DNA from: Symsagittifera roscoffensis
Taxonomy: Eukaryota; Xenacoelomorpha; Acoela; Convolutidae
Direction: 5' to 3'
NCBI RefSeq assembly: GCF_963678635.1
Contig: NC_087064.1
Location: 82,269,847 to 82,329,846, forward strand
DNA: 60,000 nt
In this document: positions 36,101 through 48,100 of the stretch, one piece after another
Position numbering within the stretch: the first letter of the stretch is position 1
Layout of the letters: every line of letters starts with the position of its first letter
The notes under the pieces: model-generated
What the model was told of the DNA's origin: nothing
Databases searched by the model: none
What the model saw: the letters and a program-made list of their open reading frames with translations, nothing else
Program-made: the position numbers and the translations under genes

Positions 36101-39100
36101 GTTCTTACTTTTTTCCAATCTTCGGTTGGCTGTTTTACATTAGCAGTTTGTGACGAAGATCATCTTAAATCGAGAAAACAGGATCAACATGTACAGTTTT
36201 TATTCCGCTGGAAATACAAAAAAATAAACCCCACTTTCGAAACTAAAAATCGTTCACGAATTTTTGCGCCATTTGCATGTGTTAAAAATTTGATAAATTG
36301 GGATTTAGAACCTGATATCTTCAATAAGCTACAATTCACCAAATAAAATGCTTACTTTCATATTGGAGATATTTTAGGTTATTTCAGCAATTCACTTCTT
36401 TTAAACGTAGTTACGTCAGACAAGGCTTTTATCAATGTTAGAGAAACAATTAATCGTTTAAGTTCTCATGAAATCCAAAGGAATGTAATGAAGATCCCAG
36501 TTTCGTATGAATTGAACTAAATTTGAGAAACTTTAGACTGATTTTCGCTTTCACGCAGCTCTTAATTCAGTATTGCGACTAACCTTTTCGAAGTCCCTTT
36601 TTTTGATACACTTCAGGAAGCAGCTGTTCAGAATCAAAGTTCCACCATGAATCTACGCCGTTATCTTGAAATACGCTTATCAAATGATTTAGGATCTCAT
36701 TGTTTAAGACAACATTGTCGTTTTCGTCGTAGAATACTGGCAGCGGGACGCCCCAATCTCTCTGTCTTGAAATGCACCATTGAGACCTCAAACAATTAAA
36801 ACTTGAATCACACAATAATTAGTTGCTGCGCAAGTTGAGCAATTTTTCGACCATTAATTTTAACGATCACAAAAAAGTTTTCTCAAAGTTTACTGGCAAA
36901 AGGTCTGCCAAAACAACCTGTTGTTTTGTTTTAAATCTTAGATCAGATTTGGCAGGATAGTTAGCGAGAAAAGTCCAAAAACTGTCAACAAATCAAACAC
37001 TTGACACTTCCAAGAATCATAGCTTTTTGTAAGAAAAAAAGGGCGTAGGCGCTTATGCATAAGGGACTCGGGATTCTGGCAACCTGTAATTTCGATTGAA
37101 CCCAAAACCTCAGATTTGGGTGGGTAGTTTTCGAGAAAAGTCAAAAACTTTCAAAAAAGAAACAGTCAAAAAAAATCAAAACTTTGATTTTTCTGAGGGC
37201 CATAACTTTTGTTGTCGGAAAAATTTGGTCGTAGTCGCATAAAGAAAATGAGCCAACCACAGCCCGTTCTGTGGATTGAACCCAAAATCTCAGCTATGCC
37301 AGGGTAGTTTTCGAGAGGATTCAAAAAGTTGAAAAAACGGTCAAAACAAAAATTTGACTTTTGGGAGGGCGATAACTTTTTGCGTAAAATATTTTGTGAG
37401 TGGCCGTTAATGCTGGTTCGAAGGCTGTAGACAGAGAGGTCAAGTAAAAAGAAACTCCAGGGGACTATGCAGACACACATGGGAGTCCAAACAAAATTTA
37501 ATAGAGTTTGCGTATAACCCATGTAATAGATGAAATGTAGTAGCGGAATTTTTTTTGTGTATTCGTCGTATAACGTATAAATTGATTAATATACTGTTCA
37601 ATTTCTTTTTTTGTTGTTAGAAAAATTTATTGGAAAAGTGTAAAACTGATACCACTTTTCCAATAAATTTTTCTAACAACAAAAAAAGAAATTGAACAGT
37701 ATATTAATCAATTTATACGTTATACGACGAATACACAAAAAATTCCCCTACTACATTTCATCTATTACATGGGTTATACGCAAACTCTATTAAATCTTGT
37801 TATGAACTTTTCTTCTTCGATTAAAACTATTTCAAAGTATTTCAAATGAAACCTAAAATTTTAAGGTAGAAAAGAAGAAAGCAAGCAATGAACATTCCCA
37901 AAGAAAGGAAGAAAGCAATAAATATACCTAGTAGAAAATTGGAGGAAACATTTTTCAGCTTTCAAACTTCGATGAAAAAAATAGCTCACGTTAAAGCATT
38001 TTATATTTCAAGAATCTTTTATGGTTGATACTTTTTCCATAAAAATCGAAATACTGAAAACTGGGTCAATAGGCAAATTTTTATTCCGATGGAAAATTTA
38101 GTACTTAAGTCCATTTACAAAACTAAATTCATTCACGTTTTTTTTCGCAGGATTCCCGCTTTCTTATTTGGAGAATGGAATTTTCCTTCCTTCTAGCAAG
38201 TGAATTCGACTTGAACGTGCGAACTGAACTTGATTTCCTTAAAATGCCAGACAACGTCAAAAAGTGTCATCACCACGTTCACTGACACTTTAAATTTAGG
38301 ACCCGAAACCGCCATTCTTATTTAATAATGAACAATAAACTTTGGCAAAATACAGGTTCTCTGTTATACCTCTCCCTTTTTCATACGATTATACGTTATA
38401 AGTGCATAACTCTGACACGATTAAACTTTATCAGACAAAAGTCTTACACGCCAATATGCTTAACTCGAATCAGGGTGTTAGTATGAGAATACATACATAC
38501 TGTTCGACTTTTTTGTAATTATTAGCTGTAGTTCTTGAGATTCCAAAAAACCTGATATAAAATTCCCAGAGAACAGATGAATTGATATGAGAAAAATGCT
38601 CTAAGAAAAATTGATATGAGAAAAAATGAACGACTGAAAATGTGAGCAAAAATCGATTTTGTCAAAATTTTCGAACACTTCTTTTGAAGCGAGTGAGACA
38701 GAACTATAGCGCTGGGCGAACTTTTGCACATTTTCATGTATCTCCAAAAAATTGATAAAACTAACCCAATTTGATACAAAGAGGCGAAGCGAGTTTCAAA
38801 ACACTTGCAATACAATTAAAACATTTCATCACGATCTGAAACAATTACTTAAAAAAGTCAAAAACACTGTAGCTTCACAATATTCATACCTTGTCTCGAA
38901 TGATGTTCATAAACAACCTTAACAAACAATGAAAATCAATGACCGAGCTACAAAATAATGCGAAACAAATTGGGTGGACCAAAAAGTCAACACAAAACGA
39001 GCACAATTTCAAAAATTGTACATTTTCAAGGCACTTACTTGTCATTAAAAAACTGAGGCGACAACATATGTGCAGCAAAAATCCACAATCTTCTCTTTAG

Positions 39101-42100
39101 ATTATACTCATTTACTCAGAATAAACGGAGTTTTCTAGAAAAAGAAAAAGATTACAAAACAACGGTTGAAACGTCGAATTTTAGGCTATTCTAAGACCAA
39201 AACTGGTTTCGACCAAAGCAGGCCACAACTTTTTTCAAGCAAAACTTATGCAGGGGAAATCCCTAGAACACACTCTTTTGATTGAAATCTTAATCTCACA
39301 TTTGTCATGGAACTTCCTGAAAAGATGAAAATAAACCAAAAAAAGGTCAAAAATTCCCTCCCACTGACATTTTCGATGGTCGTAGAACGCCCGGTGAAGT
39401 AAAAAAACAACAAGTCGAATATCAAGGCACACAAAAAAAACAATATCTCTGTTTTTAACAATTTTGCAAATCAGCTAAGTAGATCGAGAAAAATCAAGAC
39501 ATCTACGAAAAGTGCAAAAAACTCAATAAGCGTCTCAAAAAAATAAAAAATCAAATCCCATATATTTTCGAATTATCTGTTTTTTATCAAACCGGAATTA
39601 GCCACCAATAATCAAGATACAAAAACACAATGTTATGGAGCAAAAGTCAACCAGATTACAATACAAAGGTCCCACCAAATAATGAGCACCTTTATCTGCG
39701 ATCTAGGTTGCAAAAAGGTGGATACCCTAAAATGACACTGTCAAAAACATCTAAAAAGCTCTGGAAACTACGCATCAAAGGTTTCGCAATACGCCGAACC
39801 CATTTAACCGATAATTTTAAAAATATCTAAGATCAGAGTAGGTAAATTTACAAAATACAGAACAGCGAACTTCAATTATCGTAAAAACTGATTGAATCAG
39901 AAACAAAAAAAAACCCCAAGCTTTGGAAGAAATCTGCTAGAAAAGCGTATCAGATCTCATTAACTGCATTTGGAAAAATACGGAAAATCAGGAGACAAAA
40001 ATTAGGACGAAAAGCACAAATCAAAATAATATCAACATTTTTTCAATAACTATATTTAAAAATTGAGTACTATCTTATATGAGCCATTAGGATGTATAAG
40101 AAAGATATGCAGAGAATGTGTAAAAGGATCAGCAGAATGGGTAAAAATAGTTGTTTATGGGAAAACAGTCTGGTTCCCGATTAAATTCACTTGCTCTCGC
40201 AAGTGAAAAAACTGGATCAAAAACGGGAAATTTTTTTTATTTCGCTGGGTAATCTGAAAAGAAAACTCCACTTTCGAAAGTCGATCTTGTTTATCGTGAT
40301 ATTAACAATTTTGCTGTTCGATAGTGGAGTTTGCCTTCTTTTAAACTAAAATTGAACTGAAAAGAATCAGAAAGTGAAACTCCGATATAAAAAAATTGAG
40401 CCTGAATAAATTTTAAGACTTAACCTGAAAAAAAAAACGAAATCAAAAATCATCGCGACACAAGAGTCTGAACTACGTTCATCGACTCTTAATAAATTCC
40501 AAATGTTTGTCCCACTGTTGAGAAAGTCCTCAGAAATTTGTGACATTTAGTCGCAAATTTATTCAAGAGCCGACATTTAGTCTCCTTTTAAAGGACGGGC
40601 TATTTGCATTTCCTATCTTTTGACAACATAAATATTTCATTTTTTTAATCCAATCGTTCACAAAAAGGGACAAAGCTAAGGCGTAGGCTGGTTTTTTCCA
40701 GTCCTAATTCAGGTAAATTAGTGAAATTGAAACCCTATTGCCGTGATTCGGATTCCAACAAACAATCAAAAAGTTGTCTCAGCATCAGGAAAAACTGATC
40801 CGAATACTTTCAGTTTTCAGACCAACTTAGACCAATTTTGATTTAAGTCTGAATTCCCAATTTAATTTTATTGGATTTTAACGTTACAAGATTTTCTTTA
40901 TGCAAAATCCTTTTAGTCGGAACATTCTGTGCATCTTGCACAGCAGAAAGTTCTCCTTGCGTTTTAAAAGCGTTTTATGACCTGTAGGGCAATCATTTTA
41001 TTTTGAAAAAAGAAAATAAAATAAAAATAAATGAGATTTTAATTCGTTTTTTTTTCTCAAACTTTTTAAGCGAAGATAACTGAGGTTGAATCATTCTGCG
41101 CTAATTGCAAAGCAATCGCTTTCCTTTGCTAATTATTTACTTTGTAGTTTTGGAATACCTAGAACAAAAAAAATTCAATAAAAAAGTCAATCATTCCCGG
41201 TGGAAAAATGGAATTAAAAAACAGTCATTACAGAAAAACAGATCGATGATTCATAAATAAGCTTACCTTTCAATTAGCATCTTCACAAAAGAAGTTTTGC
41301 TATTTGCAGGAACAAAATTCACATTTTGCAGACTTTCAACTGCATCTGGAATTATTTTTGACACATCGATGAACCACTGTTGGCTCAATAAAGTCATAAC
41401 CGGTTCTTTCGTTCTCCAATCACAAGGATACGAATGGGTTATTCTATCTTTATGTAAAATCAGACCCATATTTTCTAATTTTTTAATACACGCTTCGTTG
41501 CCCGATCCCATGGCAAGTTGTCCGTGCAGCTCAGATATTTCAGGACAGTTAAATTTTCCCGAGCCGTCGACTGCCGACTGAAAAGAAATGTCATTTTCCC
41601 GGGCTAGGTTGAAATCTTCGCTTCCGTGCGACGGTGCGATATGAACAAATCCAGTACCAGTTTCTGACGTTACGAAATCGGCTGCAAACAATTTCTTCTC
41701 GCCTAAAAAGCATCATCCATATAGCTTCAGCTTCTAAAAAAGTAACATCGAAAATATTTCTCTAATCTAGACAAAAACAGGTACTTGCATACGCCTTTTG
41801 ATGTCTAATCTATTTCAGTAACACATAATACCCTTATTAGTTAAAATATTGTGACCGGTTAAGATCAAAAAGCAAGCCCTTTATTTCGTTCTTAATGCGT
41901 CTCATATTATTACACAAGCAGATATACCATTAAAATGTCCGCCTAATTAAAATTTACTGAATACTGAATACAGAAGCACGTCTTTTTCACTTTCAAGTAA
42001 GCAAGGTTAAATTCAATAAACCGTTATTAATCATTCTGACAAGCTGTTCAGGAGCAAATCCCTGATTAGTATTCTCAAGTCTGGCCTCGCCCCCCAAATT

Positions 42101-45100
42101 TCCAGCCCAAGTTTTCATTACAGGTTTCAAACCTAATTCACATAAAAATTTCGAATTGCTTCAAGAGCCTCTATCTGTTATCCATGATAGAGAATAACTG
42201 AGCTCTGGGAATAGCAATTCAATGTTTTCTTCCCGTGCTTTCATCTGACTCTCCCAATCAAACTGGTAAGAAGAACTTCTAAACGGCTTCCAAAATTGTC
42301 AAAAGTTCAAATATACTCTGTTCAATTGAGTGGAAAAAAATATGCACAAAATTTTCTTCGCAAGATTGCAGTGAACGAAAAATAATTAAGTTAATAAATT
42401 AACTTAAATAGAAGACGGGCCCATTTTGCGCGCTCAAATGCTTCAATAGTTTGCTCTTATTTCTGCTCTTATTTCTTGGTTTAAAAAAAGCCTTGTAAAA
42501 CTTTTCCTGGAGGGAGCTTGCTCTGTCAAAAAAATATGGCCACTATTCAACTGGAAAAGCGCCTGTGATCTCAAGGAAATCGAATAAAGATTGAATTTTT
42601 GTAAGATCTCAGCTTTCGAGTTTTGAAGAAAAACTATACGACTTATCATAAAACTAATTCAATTTGAACAAACAGACGGATCAAAAGGTATTATTTCGCT
42701 GGAAATGCTTATAATTAAAAACGAAACTAAAGGCCATCATTATTTTTTATCGCGCCATTTGCCCTTCTGTTATTGGAGAGCGTAATATGCGTTCCATTTA
42801 GCAAATGAACTCTGATAGCCCCTAAAAACAAAACATAGCGAACAGACATTTGGAAAAGAGTCAATGAACGCAAAGAAACAAAAAATACTTGCTTATTTTT
42901 TTTGAAAAAAATCTGAATTTTCAAATTTCAAAGAAAAACAAGGCTAGCCGGTAACTGTGCAAGTAGCACAGAATGTTCCGACCGTAGTCTTAAAAAATAC
43001 AACAAGTTTTTTCAAATTAGGGTCGTTTTTTTTTCGGCGTCGTGCGATAAAAAGAGCTGAACAAAAAGCTGGGGTTTAGGTATATTGGACAGCAATACTA
43101 AAATAAGCAAACTGAAAAACAATTTTTGTAGAAAAAATAAGAAAAACGAAAAAAAAAATCAAAAAATGTTCGAAAATTTTTCTGTTTTTTTGAAAATTTT
43201 GATTTCGAAAAGGCACTAAAATACTCAAAGTAAATTAACGTTACCCAAGTTAAACTAAGTTTTAACGTTTAAAATTAAGCTATTGTAAGCTTTTAAGCAA
43301 TAACAAGACTGCTCGCTTGCTTTATTCGCTCGAAATAAGACGAAAAATCAAATATTTCGAACCTATTTTTTTCGACACTTGGATTTTTGATGAGGTTCGA
43401 ATCACGACTGCAAGGGTTTTAATACGATATATCACTCAATTAAGTATAATCATCATTTGTGGACCTGATTTTGCGTGGAAGAAAAAACTAAAACGCACGA
43501 ATACAAAGTTCCTCCCCATTTTCAATGATCGGAACAAAATAGATGACCTCAAAGATCTTTGAAATTCTAGAACAATTCATGATTGACGCTTTTTTGATAA
43601 AACTAAGCCAATTTGAGAAAACATGATCAATAGGTTAATTTTAATTTTTCATTTCGCTGGGAAATCTGAAAAAAAAACTGGAAGTCGATTACGTTTTGCG
43701 TGACTTTTAAACTTTTGCTGTTCAATAGAGGAGCTTGCTTTCCTTTCAATAAGGAAGTGTTTTCCTTTTAAAGAAATCAAAAGTAAAACCGCGAAAACTA
43801 AATTTGAGCCTGAACAAGTTTGAAGGCTTTTCCTGAAAAAATTAATCGTGACCCATATAAGAGTCTGAACTATGTTCATACTCTTAATAAAAATAATAAC
43901 GCCGAAAAAATATTAATTTGAGAACGAATCGAGTTTAGGATAAAACGAGAAAACACGTCTTCCTAAATAAGTCATATTCAATTCGTTCATTTATCACTTA
44001 AAAAGATGAAAATGATCAAAAAAGTATAAAATTAGATTTTTACACAAACCTTTTCCGTCGAAGTCTAGTTGATAGGCAACTTCTTCTAATTCATTACTTT
44101 GCACGTCTCTAAAAACGTTCAAACGTCGTTTCAGCTTTTGCTCCAGGTGCTCTTTGGCAGACTTTTCAATCAAAAATATTTCCTCGGTGTTTTCTTCAGA
44201 AACCAAAACGTATTTCAACCCTGGGTTGAAAGCAATAGCCGCGTTCGCAGGTACAGTCCATGCTTGCGTGGTCCAAACTACTACATTGATTTTCGAATTT
44301 TCAGCGAGCATCAAGGTTTTCCAGCTTTTGGGTAATTTCGTCAGAAGCAGTCCAATATAAACTGCGGTGCAGTCCAAATCTCTATATTCAATCTCTGAAT
44401 CGGCTAAAACCGAAGCGCTTGACGGCGAGTAATGAACAGGCAATTTACCACGGAAAAGCAATCCTGCTTCGAAAAATTTGTAAATAATTTTTAGTTCTTC
44501 GACTACAAACTTCGTGTCATAAGTCAGGTAAGGACTGTCCCAATTAGCCGAAACTCCCCAACGTTTGAAGCCTTCCATTTGCTTATCAATACAATTCTCG
44601 GCTAACTTTCGACACTCTTTTCTGACATAAACTGGGTCATTTATTGTCGTAGCTTTGACAGTTGTAGAACGGCTATTGTTCTTTAGAACTTTGAGTACTT
44701 TGTGTTCGATTGGCATACCATGACAGTCCCACCCAGGAATAAAACTGAGAGTCGCTCTGCTTCCTAATAATTGAGAAATTGAGTGGAGCAGAACATTTAT
44801 GCAGAAAAATGGCCAAAAATGATACAAATAAAAGGATATTTTTGATTTCGTTATCAGAATTGTGATTTAGATTTAAGATTATCACAATTGTGGTCACTCA
44901 AAAGCTGGATATAAATTGGCGTTTCATTTTCGAAATACAATGAACACAAAAATAACAATAGTAACTGCTTGCTGTTTCCCACTATAAAACAAGGCGCAAA
45001 ATAATTTATACTGAAAGCAAAAAATGAACAATGATAGCCGGCTACTGATCAAGTAGCACAGAATGTTCCGACCATTTAAAAAATACAAAAAGTTTTTTCA

Positions 45101-48100
45101 AATAAGAGTAGCGTTTTCTGCGTTGTGTGATAAACATCTGAACGAAAAAATAGAATTTAAGCGTATTCGACAATCAATCAAAAGCCAACCGAAAACTAAT
45201 CAAATCAAAGCTAAAACGACCTATAAAAGAAAATCACTTCGTTTTTTTTTATACTTGATTAGAAAAATACCAAAAAACTATCCAAATAGGTAGAAAGTCT
45301 GTCTTTCAATAGAACTTGACAACAATAATTCGCTGATGAGCAAGTATGACGTACTGTTTCAACAACAGTTATCATTGCAATAGAGTAAGGAAAATTTCAC
45401 ATTTCTTTTAATTTTTTTTAAACTTTACCATTTTATTGCGTTTCCCCAAAAAGCGCATTCAAAAAGCTACAAAAGTTGAGCAATGCATTAATTTCAGTAA
45501 AAATAACTGTAAACTCTTTCTCGTCCACTATAGTAGCGGTAAATTAGTGTGAATAGCAAAAAAAAATGAGACCATTTTGTTCCTATATTAGTACTAGCAA
45601 GCCCGTCTCCAAATGATTAATCAGCTCGCGAAAAATTAGTTGTTCAGATCAAGCTTCTCAATCCATGAAACTTTAAAACAATTCAAGTTAATTCATGAAT
45701 CAAATCGGAGGGCGCAAAGATAAAAATGTTCTAAGTAAGCTACTCCAGATATGAAACTTTGAGATATAAATTAATTCATGTAGCAAATAAGATAACAAAA
45801 AGTTCAATTTTTTCTATTGAAGCCATTTAAGCGATGAAGCTTCAAATATTTCAAGAAATTTCATAGATCGAATCAAATTGCGATAATTCAAGAGATTCTT
45901 AGAAAGCTATTCTAGCTCTAAAATATTTCAACAATTTTGGGCATCTTACTCAACGATTAGTCAAAATCATGCCTCTTAGTTTAAACTTCTTCAACCCCGT
46001 TGGATTGAAAGCTAGACTGACTTCTGTGTAAAGCATGGTCATTTTTTCACGCAGTTTACGAAGTGAAATTTAGCTGCGGCTGGCGTCACAGTGCTAATAC
46101 TGAGAATGATGCCTTCAGCTAGTGTATGTATATATAAGTTCTTAAATCTTCATAATCATAACAATAACACAGAGGCGAAGCTGTGCTTCAAACCACTTGC
46201 GATACAAAATTGAATGACTATGAAAATAAAACGGAAAAAATCAAAAAGTCGCTTTTGTCAATAAAAATCTAACAAAGTCCAAAATACCTGGAACAAAATT
46301 GCTTGCACCATTGGAAACTCTACACAGAGCTGTGGGAATGCCATACAGAAACCAAGTTTTCAAAAAAGTCCTATCTGTGGAAATAAACAGACGAAAATAA
46401 GCAGTCAGGTAAAAATCTAAACTAGCCAAAATTTTGCAAGAAAAACCGGTCACAAATGGAATCGAACTCCCGTGCTTTGTCGTCTCAAGCATTGGGTTTA
46501 CAGCAACCTGAAAAAAAACTAAACCATTGAGCTACGGGAACTAAGCCGACAAAAAAAACAGATGGACTATAGTCCAAAAAAGCACAAAAACTCTAGTTTG
46601 CAGAAAAGGGCCCAGCCGGATTCGAACCGCAAATCTTTACCATCTCAAGCAGTTGTTTTACCTCTACGCCAGATTCGCCTAGAGGATGTTTGGTTGGATT
46701 TATATTTAGCCGTAACAAAATCGGAAAAAACCTGAGCAGAAACCCTTGACGCCGAAAAAAGTCCAAGTCAAAAAAGTCAAGTCAACTTATAAAAATGTCA
46801 GTCAATTTTTTTTCGGACGTAACGACGCAGTAGAAGATCACTAAGTCGATATTAATTAGGCCGACATTTGTTAAACCGATTAAAAAGACAAAAAAAAGCT
46901 AAAAAAACAGTGAAATTTTAAATCGAGCTGGTAAAATTACAACCAATGTGAAAAGCAATTTCGATTCCGCCAGATTTTTTAAATGCTTAAAACAACTGCA
47001 GTGAACACTGATAACAGATAATAGCTAAAATAAACGAGTGTTAATAAGGCAACTAAACAGAGAAAAGATAAGCAGACAAATAATAGGCCGATTTTTTTGA
47101 ACCGGAACATTTATCGTTAGAAAAAACTGGTCCTGGTCAGATTCGAACCCACGACCTTTTATAATTTTACGATAATAAAATAATAATAATAATAATCATA
47201 ATAATAATAATGCGTTTTAAATCGTTAGGTTCATTCTTTTTGTCTGATTAGTCCAAATAAGCGTTGTAGTCAGTTGCTGTACAACTAACTGCAAAAAATG
47301 AAATTTGAACTTGAACGAACAAGACTTTCTCTTGGAAAAAAAAATGACCACAAACTATATATCACGGCCCAATTTCTCGAGCCACATGGCATAGTGCTTT
47401 TCATTTTCAGCTTAAGGGTCTTATACATTCTCAGCTTTACTACAGAAGCAAATCACCAATTACATTAGATGGTTCCACAATTTAATGCCGTATTATCTCT
47501 TCAAAAACATGTATTTACCTTCTGATCATTTTGAAAAACACAGTCATTCAGACTAAAAAAAATTAATTTGACTTCAACTTCAAATACTCCTCGAATCAAC
47601 ATACTACGGTCACTTCAAACTGTTCGGGCAATGAGAATGTCTGTGACGTTATTAATGCATTTGCTTTCATTCTGTTAAATCATTAGCTTTTATAAGTTTT
47701 AATGCCCTTTATATTACTGGAGTTAACTGCTTTTTGTTCGTGAAAAGTAACAACTGGCAAAATACATCTAGCTGATTTTCTCTTTGTTTCTTCTAGATAA
47801 GCTCTACTAATTTACCCGCATTATGCATGCCCACGTTTTAAACTACTGGGTCCTTTTGTATGCAATTCACCATGTCAATGATTTTTCTGGCCTTGTATTT
47901 TCCACATCAAAGATGTTTTTCTAGAAAATTATGTGATAATTTTTTTTATTTTTCCAACCAATGTGATTGATATAGGGCAAAAATTTCATTATTTTGGATG
48001 GTTTCATTCGCCATCATTTTCTTCTAAAATAAATTGTGAAGTTGAATTCTAAATATCAATTAAAGTTGTGTACAAAAATACAGGTCATTTTTGAGCCAAG

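Noticed and set aside
42443-42924. Short minus-strand frames in IARS2 intron 2 as extra exons
   Set aside because: They lie in R1-type repeats, and the IARS2 reading frame joins perfectly without them.
46450-46680. Functional tRNA genes
   Set aside because: A and B boxes are good, but acceptor stems do not pair and the heads are joined to SINE bodies with a shared tail.
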